DNA of 8,594 bases. It comes from Chamaesiphon sp031376885 (GTDB lineage Bacteria; Cyanobacteriota; Cyanobacteriia; Cyanobacteriales; Chamaesiphonaceae). The DNA lies in the NCBI GenBank assembly GCA_031376885.1, contig JANMEL010000103.1, positions 1 through 8,594 of the forward strand, given 5' to 3'. Position numbers and translations under genes: made by a program. Below the pieces are notes generated by a model that was given only the letters and a program-made list of their open reading frames with translations, made no database searches and had not been told where the DNA came from. Positions 1 to 4,998 of the stretch are shown here, in pieces; position 1 is the stretch's first letter; every line of letters begins with the position of its first letter.

Positions 1-60
1 GGGGACGGGGGGACGGGGGGACGGGGGGACGGGGAGAGGGGGAGAGGGGGAGAGGGGGAG
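1..60. repeat. G-rich short tandem array, 8-bp period
   Basis: The plus strand reads GGGGAC, then three copies of GGGGGGAC (7-30), then three copies of GGGGAGAG (31-54) and a partial copy (55-60), all in one 8-bp phase. The unit changes sequence midway without losing phase. It is cut by the window edge. Its runs of four to six G make it a strong candidate for G-quadruplex formation on this strand. No coding potential is seen. Such short tandem repeats are common between genes in many cyanobacteria. Confidence 0.9.
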
Positions 61-82
61 ATTGGGAAAATCTGACACTTTC

Positions 83-166
83 CTAACCCCTAACCCCTAT
101 TCCCTATTCCCTATTCCCTATCCCCTGACCCCTATTCCCTCACCCCTGACCCCTGACCCCAGACCC
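83..166. repeat. C-rich heptanucleotide tandem array (12 units)
   Basis: Twelve consecutive 7-bp units fit the pattern CTNNCCC or close variants: CTAACCC twice, CTATTCC three times, CTATCCC, CTGACCC, CTATTCC, CTCACCC, CTGACCC twice, CAGACCC. The phase is unbroken across all twelve. On the minus strand this is the GGGGTCA family also found at 1179-1206 and 4683-4710. The array ends four bases before the stop codon of the SSUL-only gene, so it forms the 3' flank of that transcript. It resembles the STRR-type heptanucleotide repeats known from cyanobacteria. Confidence 0.9.
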
Positions 167-170
167 CTCA

Positions 171-1121
171 CTATGGACGTTGGATGATTTCTTCGTGAAC
201 TCTGCGTCTGGCTTGGGTGTCGATGCCAATCAGTCGGACGTATTCACCTTGATGATCGGTTAAGCAAGTTTCTAATTGGGCGATCGCATCTTGAAGCCGA
301 GTTGCGGAAACTGGCTTGCACGTATGCCACGAACTGCTTTGGAAGCGACGGCGATCGGCATGTTCGGTACCAATTTGGTAGCTACTTTCCAACAGACGGC
401 GGACAGATGCAACTACTTCAGCACTGAGAGTAGTTTTGACATTACTACCAACGCTAGATCCAGCAAACGAACTGGTTTGGCTACCACCAATCGCACTCAG
501 ACTAATGGACTCACCTGGTTTGTGAATGATGACTTCCATCACCCGACGGCGAGCTTGAGTATCGATCCCAATCAGGCGAACATAATCCCCCTCGTGCTCG
601 GCGATCAACTGATTTAACATCGCCACAGCTTCAGCTTCGCGAGTACCATTGTAAGACGGCCCACTAGTCCAAGAACTAGCGCGATAACGTCGAGCATCAG
701 CAAACTCTGTGCCAATCCGGTAACCTTGATTCAAAAGTTGTTGAATCGAAGATCGAGCGGCATCACCACCACCATTACCAGCAGCCGAATTACCATTGCT
801 GCTAGCCGCAGTGCTAACACCGTTAATTTTTGGATTGCTGACGTGGGTTACGGCACCATCGGGGCGTTGAATCATCAGCTCCATCACTCGCGTGCGCGAC
901 TGTTGAGCGATGCCGATGAGTTGAACATACTCGCCTTGATGCTCGTCGAGAATAGCGGCAATGCTAGCTAAGACAGTACTTTCACTGCCTTGCGCTACTG
1001 GGGCACTCTGCCACGAACCAGTCCGAAAACGGCGAGCGTCAGCATACTCGATGCCCACGCGGTAGCCTTGACTCAATAACCGCCGAATTTGTTGGCGAAC
1101 GCTATCACTAATATTGCTCAT
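171..1121 (-). CDS. SSUL-only CcmM-like protein (three Rubisco small-subunit-like domains)
   Basis: This 316-aa protein has three SSUL domains at about residues 4-87, 121-202 and 232-316, joined by Ser/Gly/Asn-rich linkers (88-120, 203-231), and no gamma-carbonic-anhydrase domain. Each domain carries the RR[FY] motif, and domains 2 and 3 keep the canonical GIDTQARRRV segment. It therefore looks like CcmM-35, the short CcmM form that cross-links Rubisco into a condensate during beta-carboxysome assembly. The only two cysteines, C268 and C286, lie 18 residues apart in domain 3, the spacing of the redox disulfide in SSUL1 of Synechococcus elongatus CcmM. It is the last visible gene of the ccm cluster, where ccmM usually sits. 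I chose ATG at 1121, just before the first domain. An upstream TTG (1259) is in frame, but its 46 extra residues are translated from a GGGGTCA-type repeat and look non-coding. No AAA+ module is present, so it is not a Rubisco activase; residues and layout exclude a true RbcS. Function is inferred. Confidence 0.88.
   Translation of the reverse strand: MSNISDSVRQQIRRLLSQGYRVGIEYADARRFRTGSWQSAPVAQGSESTVLASIAAILDEHQGEYVQLIGIAQQSRTRVMELMIQRPDGAVTHVSNPKINGVSTAASSNGNSAAGNGGGDAARSSIQQLLNQGYRIGTEFADARRYRASSWTSGPSYNGTREAEAVAMLNQLIAEHEGDYVRLIGIDTQARRRVMEVIIHKPGESISLSAIGGSQTSSFAGSSVGSNVKTTLSAEVVASVRRLLESSYQIGTEHADRRRFQSSSWHTCKPVSATRLQDAIAQLETCLTDHQGEYVRLIGIDTQARRRVHEEIIQRP
280..287. repeat. HIP1 octamer
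   Basis: An exact GCGATCGC palindrome inside the SSUL-only gene, in SSUL domain 3. Confidence 0.9.
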
Positions 1122-1348
1122 ATCTTCAGTTCCGCTTAAATCATTAAAAAATACTAAGTTTAAATTAATCTTGTTGCAGGGGTCAGGGAGCGGGGGTGAG
1201 GGATCAGTTTTGATTTGAGTAGTGTTCAATATGGTTTGAGCACTTAAATTACCTCTCAACCGCCCTGGCGACTGCTATCAAAACTAAATCTAGCCAACAG
1301 CCTCGGCGTACGGTCAAGTACATCGACTAAACCCAAACAATAAATCGC
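1122..1348. other. ccmL to SSUL gene spacer with hairpin and repeat
   Basis: This 227-bp spacer contrasts with the tight ccmK1-ccmL junction. At 1338-1354 (extending six bases into ccmL) lies a 6-bp perfect stem, CAATAA/TTATTG, with a 5-nt loop that includes the ccmL stop codon; it is a weak possible terminator or processing site. At 1179-1206 is a degenerate heptanucleotide array. I see no remnant of a gamma-carbonic-anhydrase domain in any minus-strand frame. No strong promoter for the SSUL gene is obvious; TTGACC (minus strand, near 1310) lacks a good -10. Confidence 0.6.
1179..1206 (+). repeat. Degenerate GGGGTCA array (4 units)
   Basis: Four 7-bp units in phase: GGGGTCA, GGGAGCG, GGGGTGA, GGGATCA. 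It has the same family and strand as the perfect array at 4683-4710, and lies in the leader of the SSUL-only gene about 60 bp before its ATG. Four G-tracts make G-quadruplex formation possible on the plus (template) strand. Confidence 0.75.
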
Positions 1349-1651
1349 TTATTGAGGGGAATCTCGTTTGCTATAGGTGAGCTTGTTGCCCACTGCGACT
1401 GTATCGACGATCGCCACAACCAGCGCGTCCACAGGGTAGCGTTCTTTGGTCGAGATTTGACGGGCAGCACTGCCCAGACTCACCAAGACCACTTCTGTCA
1501 AACCTGCGCCCACACAATCAGCGGCGATTTCATAGTGGGGCAGATCGTTGCCTTCACCATCGAGCATTTGCACGAGCAAAAACTTAGTCCCAGTCAAACT
1601 GGGTTCTTTATGGGTACTGACTACAGTACCCATCACTCTAGCTAGCTTCAT
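1349..1651 (-). CDS. ccmL: Carboxysome shell vertex protein CcmL
   Basis: CcmL is the pentameric EutN/CcmL-family protein that caps the twelve vertices of the icosahedral carboxysome shell. The 100-aa length is typical. The N-terminus (MKLARVMGTVVSTHKEPSL), the central LLVQMLD segment, the DCVGAGL stretch and the VLVSLGSAAR segment near residues 55-64 are characteristic of the family. Only 7 bp separate it from ccmK1, and its AGG ribosome-binding sequence overlaps the ccmK1 stop codon region, which suggests translational coupling and would help set the low pentamer-to-hexamer ratio. No anomalies are seen. Confidence 0.97.
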   Translation of the reverse strand: MKLARVMGTVVSTHKEPSLTGTKFLLVQMLDGEGNDLPHYEIAADCVGAGLTEVVLVSLGSAARQISTKERYPVDALVVAIVDTVAVGNKLTYSKRDSPQ

Positions 1652-1658
1652 TTATAGC

Positions 1659-2012
1659 CTAAGAACGTCTACCGCCCATTGCCAATGGCCCTGGGCCATT
1701 CAAACTGTCGCGGAATTTCTCTACATCTTCGGTGTAGTTCATAGGTAGAACGTACTCTAGGTTCTCGTGAGGACGAGCGATGATGTGAGTAGACAGTACT
1801 TGTCCGCCAGATACACGCTTAACTGATTCAACACCTGCGGCGACAGAAGCTTGAACTTCAGATACATCACCACGGACGATCACAGTTACACGACCGCTAC
1901 CAATTTTTTCATACCCAACTAGGGTCACTCGTGCTGCTTTGACCATCGCATCAGCCGCTTCTACGACTGCGGGGAAGCCCAAAGTTTCAATCATTCCAAC
2001 TGCAATTGACAT
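1659..2012 (-). CDS. ccmK1: Carboxysome shell hexamer CcmK1
   Basis: This is a single BMC (Pfam00936-type) domain protein that forms cyclic hexamers tiling the carboxysome shell facets. The 117 aa include the BMC fold (about 3-90) with the pore motif KIGSGR at residues 36-41, whose central pore is thought to pass small anions. It matches the neighbouring CcmK2 at 97 of the first 101 residues (differences at 11, 57, 68, 71) but then has a Gly/Pro/Arg-containing C-terminal tail of about 16 residues (102-117), which is why I call it K1: the longer paralogue follows K2 in the usual K2-K1-L order. An AGGA ribosome-binding sequence sits 10 nt before the ATG. K1 versus K2 naming rests on order and tail length. 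Confidence 0.93.
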   Translation of the reverse strand: MSIAVGMIETLGFPAVVEAADAMVKAARVTLVGYEKIGSGRVTVIVRGDVSEVQASVAAGVESVKRVSGGQVLSTHIIARPHENLEYVLPMNYTEDVEKFRDSLNGPGPLAMGGRRS

Positions 2013-2067
2013 TATCTACGATCCTAATTTTGTTAATTTAGTGAGGATATTTCGAGCCGAACTCAGA

Positions 2068-2376
2068 CTAGACGCGGAATTTCTCTACGTCTTCGGTGTA
2101 GTTCATCGGTAGGACGTACTCTAGGTTTTCGTGGGGACGGGCAATGATGTGAGTGGATAGCACTTCGCCACCGTTGACACGCTTTACTGATTCAACACCT
2201 GCGGCGATCGAAGCCTGGACTTCAGATACGTCGCCACGAACGATGACAGTTACGCGCCCACTGCCGATTTTTTCGTAGCCGACTAATGTAACCCGTGCAG
2301 CTTTGACCATCGCATCAGCAGCTTCCACAACAGCAGGAAAACCTTTGGTTTCAATCATTCCCACGGCAATAGACAT
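2068..2376 (-). CDS. ccmK2: Carboxysome shell hexamer CcmK2
   Basis: This 102-aa BMC-domain shell protein is normally the major facet component of beta-carboxysomes. It has the KIGSGR pore motif (36-41) and the conserved RPHENLEYVLP segment near residues 80-90, ending without the tail seen in CcmK1. The ATG at 2376 gives the canonical N-terminus MSIAVGMIET and follows an AAAGGA ribosome-binding sequence by 10 nt; a longer in-frame reading from 2472 adds 32 residues that match no BMC protein. It lies 55 bp upstream of ccmK1. A 402-bp spacer separates it from ccmM, so it may head its own transcription unit (candidate promoters near 2552-2594). Confidence 0.95.
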   Translation of the reverse strand: MSIAVGMIETKGFPAVVEAADAMVKAARVTLVGYEKIGSGRVTVIVRGDVSEVQASIAAGVESVKRVNGGEVLSTHIIARPHENLEYVLPMNYTEDVEKFRV

Positions 2377-2551
2377 GTATTTTTTGTCCTTTAAAAGTAA
2401 ATTTGTAATCAACGAAATAAGCGAACATTCGCTTAGAATCTCATTTAAGAGAGAACACCGAATTTTTCGCACAGACTTGTCATTGTCTATGAAAAACTTA
2501 ATACCAAGTCTTCGCTAAAGTTAAGCATAAGCTGAGACGTTACGCTTTGGC

Positions 2552-2594
2552 AATATAAGCAACAATTTTAATTTGTTAAGTTATATATCAGCAA
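2552..2594 (-). promoter_or_regulatory. Candidate sigma-70-type promoters for ccmK2
   Basis: On the minus strand, TTGCTG (2594-2589) is followed after 18 bp by TAAAAT (2570-2565). A second overlapping candidate is TTAACA (2579-2574), 16 bp, then TATATT (2557-2552). Either would give a ccmK2 leader of roughly 170-190 nt. These are consensus matches only; promoters of inducible cyanobacterial genes often deviate from consensus. Confidence 0.4.
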
Positions 2595-2646
2595 AAATTA
2601 TCAGCCAAGCAAAACTCGATCGAAAAATCCAACATCATGTATAATC

Positions 2647-2654
2647 GCGATCGC
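2647..2654. repeat. HIP1 octamer
   Basis: A perfect copy of the palindrome GCGATCGC, over-represented in many cyanobacterial genomes. Here it lies in the ccmM-ccmK2 spacer. Other exact copies occur at 280-287 (within the SSUL gene) and 7773-7780 (within ndhD4), and the CGATCG core is frequent throughout. Confidence 0.9.
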
Positions 2655-2735
2655 CAAATTGAAATAGGGTGTACTTCTACTGGCTACGAGGGATCCAAGA
2701 TCGGGAGCTGATTCAACGATAGTTTTGGTAGTAAG

Positions 2736-2757
2736 GATCGAAGGGTGAGGTTCGATC
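2736..2757 (-). terminator. Hairpin downstream of ccmM
   Basis: The minus-strand transcript would form a 7-bp perfect stem (GATCGAA/TTCGATC) with an 8-nt loop, 21 nt after the ccmM stop codon. No uridine run follows, so it is not a canonical intrinsic terminator. It may attenuate, stabilise the ccmM 3' end or be incidental, since CGATCG-rich palindromes are common here. Confidence 0.3.
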
Positions 2758-2778
2758 GAGATATCTGAGCTTGGGGGG

Positions 2779-4479
2779 TTATTTCATGGGGCGGTAAATC
2801 ACCTTTTCGGCGATCCGTTGTTTGGCTTTTTGGTCTACGGCGACGATCCGAACGTAGGCATTTTGACGATCGCGAACGATCGATTCTAGGGCACTGACGA
2901 TCGCTGAGGCACTGTTCCCTGTGACTTGGCTACCTGTTTCCCAGGCGTTGGTTTTGTACCGTCGCTCGCTGGCAAATTCGGTGAAGATCGCGCAACCTTG
3001 GGCGACTAGACGGGAGATTGTTTCGATCGTTTCGATCGCCATCAGGGAGCTAGGGGAGCTAACTTTGCTGCTGGGGGCGGCATTTACGCTGACGATCGGC
3101 TGCTCAGTTTTGGCGAATCCTTTGCCTTGAGTGGTGGATCCGCTGGGGCGATGAACGATTTTTTCACTCACTCGCCGATTGACGTGGGTATCGACGCAGA
3201 TCGCCCGAATATATTCGTTGGGATAATTGGCGATGCAGTCGGTAATGGCGGTGATAATTCCGGCTTCAGTTTGGGATTCGATTCGATCGGCAGATGTCCA
3301 AGAACTAGTTTGGAAGCGACGTTTGTCAGCGCGTTCTAGGGCTACTCGACAGCCTTGGGAGAGCAGTGGACGGACGATCGCCAGCAAATCGGCATCAACA
3401 TTAGTTGCATGGCTCGGAGTGGCTTTAGCGCGGGGTTCGGTCAAGGAGAAATCGACGATCTGAATTTGAGGTTCTGAGTTGCGAAGGGTTTTTGGTGCCG
3501 TGGGATCTGTGGGACGTTGAACGATCGATTCTAGTACCCGTCGTCTGGCATGGGTATCGATGCCGATCAGTCGCACATATTCGCCGCTGTGCTCTTGGAG
3601 GCAAGCTGCTAAATGATTTAACACCTCATTTTCATCGCTAGAATCAAAAGCCGCGCAGCTAGTCCAAGAACTGGTCTGGAAGCGACGTTGGTTGGCATGT
3701 TCTGCCCCTATGCGGTAGCCTTGAGCAAGTAGGTTGCGGACGTTGCTAACCACCTCTGAGGGGAGATTTGAATCGTGCTTGGTGTGAGCGATCCGTGGTT
3801 TATTATTGCCATCGAAAGAATATAATCCCGAACTGGCAATATCGATCGCTTCTTGGAGGGGTGTGATACATTCGATATCATCAGCGCAACGATAACCAGC
3901 CCGTAATGAATCATTGACGCTGATGATGTGAGCGGCAAATTTGCGATCTTCGGGGCGAACATCCGACAATCGATCTGCTTGGTGCTGACTAGTAATAATC
4001 GCTCCCGATGGGACATATTTCCCAGGCGGAATTTCAACATCTTGAATTAAAACGTGCATCATCACGATGCAACCGTTGCCCACCTTACCATTGAACACCG
4101 TAGAACGAAAGCCGATAAAGCAATCATCACCCACATAAGCGGGGCCGTGAATCAGTGCCATGTGGGTAATCGAAGTATTCTTGCCGATCCAGACAGAGTA
4201 AGCCTCATTATCATCGCCGACTACTCGCCCCTGCTCCAAACCGTGGATGACTACCCCATCTTGAATATTGGTACTCGCGCCGATCGCAAACGGGTTCCCC
4301 TCATCCGCCCGAATCGAAATTCCAGGCGCAATCATTACTTTGGGGCCGATCCGCACATCACCGATAATGCTAGATGAGTTATGAATATATGCAGTAGGGT
4401 GGATTGTTGGCTCTGCTAAATCCTTCGACCACGGCGTAGGCGGGGCGGGGGCGGCATTACTCCGAAATACGATCGTCAT
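2779..4479 (-). CDS. ccmM: Carboxysome assembly protein CcmM (gamma-carbonic anhydrase + 3 SSUL)
   Basis: CcmM scaffolds the beta-carboxysome, linking Rubisco to the shell. The 566 aa hold a gamma-class carbonic anhydrase left-handed beta-helix (about 15-210) followed by three SSUL domains (about 240-323, 361-445, 479-565). The three zinc-ligand histidines are present (H79, H106, H111), as are R57, D59 and Q73 matching active-site residues of the archaeal gamma enzyme Cam. C198 and C204 match the activating disulfide pair (Cys194-Cys200) of Thermosynechococcus CcmM, so an active, redox-gated enzyme is predicted. SSUL1 has the C275/C293 pair and GIDTHARRRV; SSUL2 keeps one of those cysteines (C415) and SSUL3 neither, and both have altered versions of that segment. 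An AAGGA sequence lies about 8 nt before the ATG. The gene is first in the cluster instead of following ccmL. The only in-frame candidate for an internal M35 start before SSUL1 is GTG at codon 243, without a spaced ribosome-binding sequence. Confidence 0.97.
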   Translation of the reverse strand: MTIVFRSNAAPAPPTPWSKDLAEPTIHPTAYIHNSSSIIGDVRIGPKVMIAPGISIRADEGNPFAIGASTNIQDGVVIHGLEQGRVVGDDNEAYSVWIGKNTSITHMALIHGPAYVGDDCFIGFRSTVFNGKVGNGCIVMMHVLIQDVEIPPGKYVPSGAIITSQHQADRLSDVRPEDRKFAAHIISVNDSLRAGYRCADDIECITPLQEAIDIASSGLYSFDGNNKPRIAHTKHDSNLPSEVVSNVRNLLAQGYRIGAEHANQRRFQTSSWTSCAAFDSSDENEVLNHLAACLQEHSGEYVRLIGIDTHARRRVLESIVQRPTDPTAPKTLRNSEPQIQIVDFSLTEPRAKATPSHATNVDADLLAIVRPLLSQGCRVALERADKRRFQTSSWTSADRIESQTEAGIITAITDCIANYPNEYIRAICVDTHVNRRVSEKIVHRPSGSTTQGKGFAKTEQPIVSVNAAPSSKVSSPSSLMAIETIETISRLVAQGCAIFTEFASERRYKTNAWETGSQVTGNSASAIVSALESIVRDRQNAYVRIVAVDQKAKQRIAEKVIYRPMK

Positions 4480-4601
4480 TTAAAATTTCCTTGGATAAAT
4501 TAGGTTAAAATTGCCTAGCGTCTAGATTACATTGAATCTCCTTCTGACAAGATTTATAGCTGATGGGATCTATCGATCGAGGATTTCTCACTATAAACAA
4601 G

Positions 4602-4629
4602 AATATAGTTTATGTGTCTAGTTTGACAA
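4602..4629 (-). promoter_or_regulatory. Candidate ccmM promoter
   Basis: On the minus strand, TTGTCA (4629-4624) is followed after 16 bp by TATATT (4607-4602), a good sigma-70-type match. It would give a ccmM leader of about 115 nt. The GGGGTCA array begins about 54 bp upstream of this -35 box. Confidence 0.45.
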
Positions 4630-4682
4630 TATAGCGTGACATTATTCATATCAATTCTCGTCATAAGCTAGGCTGATGGGCA

Positions 4683-4710
4683 GGGGTCAGGGGTCAGGGG
4701 TCAGGGGTCA
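4683..4710 (+). repeat. (GGGGTCA)4 array, G-quadruplex motif
   Basis: Four perfect, contiguous copies of GGGGTCA, followed by GG. Four runs of four guanines separated by 3-nt TCA loops meet the usual sequence definition of an intramolecular G-quadruplex. It lies between the two divergent transcription units. The same heptanucleotide family occurs at 83-166 (opposite strand) and 1179-1206. Confidence 0.95.
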
Positions 4711-4745
4711 GGTGCAAATCTTTGCTTACGGACTTTGCGGCACTA

Positions 4746-4765
4746 ACAGCGATTTTAGTCGCTGT
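4746..4765. other. Intergenic hairpin
   Basis: A perfect 7-bp inverted repeat (ACAGCGA/TCGCTGT) with a 6-nt loop (TTTTAG). No uridine run follows in either direction, so a terminator role is not supported. It lies about 230 bp upstream of ndhF4 and could fold in a leader RNA or be a dyad protein site. Confidence 0.4.
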
Positions 4766-4938
4766 GTCGAGGGGATCTGAAATACGTCATAGCAAGGCTT
4801 ATAATGACCAAAGGTCTCTAACGTCAATGCGATCGGTGCCCTAGCTTCCTACTCCACTCAGTCGTGTAAGCTGCCTTCACCCTGTGCAGAAGCTAATTTC
4901 GCCAGAGAAATCATCACAAATTGTCTCTCACCCAGAGG

Positions 4939-4957
4939 ATTGACATTAAAAATCAAT
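4939..4957 (+). promoter_or_regulatory. Inverted repeat with TTGACA box upstream of ndhF4
   Basis: ATTGA and TCAAT form a perfect 5-bp inverted repeat spaced by 9 bp, ending 41 bp before the ndhF4 start. It overlaps a perfect TTGACA (4940-4945); the best -10-like hexamer, TAAGAT (4961-4966), is spaced only 15 bp. The dyad has LysR-type (T-N11-A-like) character, and its right half includes ATCAAT, as in the NdhR/CcmR consensus as I recall it, but the left half does not match that consensus. The regulator assignment is speculative. Confidence 0.3.
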
Positions 4958-4998
4958 TTTTAAGATAACCGAAACATATTTATATTTAGGCGTAAATT

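Larger units (their letters stand above)
2377..2778. other. Spacer between ccmM and ccmK2
   Basis: This 402-bp stretch has no credible gene on either strand. From the ccmM end it holds a 7-bp hairpin (2736-2757), a HIP1 octamer (2647-2654), an AT-rich segment with two overlapping sigma-70-like promoters facing ccmK2 (2552-2594), and the ccmK2 leader. A short plus-strand open frame from 2303 crosses it but is antisense to ccmK2 and has no recognisable content. Confidence 0.6.
4480..4998. other. Divergent regulatory region between ccmM and ndhF4
   Basis: This 519-bp non-coding region separates the ccm cluster from the divergent ndhF4-ndhD4 unit. It contains a candidate ccmM promoter (4602-4629), a perfect four-copy GGGGTCA array (4683-4710), a 7-bp hairpin (4746-4765) and an inverted repeat overlapping a TTGACA box near ndhF4 (4939-4957). 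I find no tRNA fold and no convincing small ORF. A small RNA between 4713 and 4900 cannot be excluded but nothing specific supports it. Confidence 0.7.

Noticed and set aside
1..170. CRISPR array
   Set aside because: Units are 7-8 bp and contiguous, with no spacers and no cas genes nearby.
276..971. Plus-strand open frames opposite the SSUL gene
   Set aside because: They are antisense shadows of a well-supported domain protein with no recognisable content.
171..1121. Rubisco small subunit (rbcS) or Rubisco activase with SSUL tail
   Set aside because: Three linked SSUL modules with flexible linkers are the CcmM pattern; there is no AAA+ ATPase module, and RbcS is a single domain.
171..1259. 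Longer 362-aa reading of the SSUL-only gene from TTG at 1259
   Set aside because: The extra 46 residues come from AT-rich spacer and a GGGGTCA-type repeat, resemble no CcmM sequence, and an ATG at 1121 begins right at the first SSUL domain.
3708..4040. 110-aa minus-strand frame inside ccmM
   Set aside because: It overlaps the conserved carbonic anhydrase region and first linker in another frame and has no family features. I also considered it as an M35 start and found it out of frame with the SSUL domains.
1..4712. Inversion of the whole ccm block between inverted GGGGTCA arrays (83-166 and 4683-4710)
   Set aside because: An inversion would flip the entire block without moving ccmM relative to ccmK2, and the present divergent orientation to ndhF4 already matches the arrangement I recall from other strains.
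4713..4900. tRNA or small RNA gene in the ccmM-ndhF4 spacer
   Set aside because: I found a 7-bp hairpin but no cloverleaf, T-loop motif or terminator to support an RNA gene.
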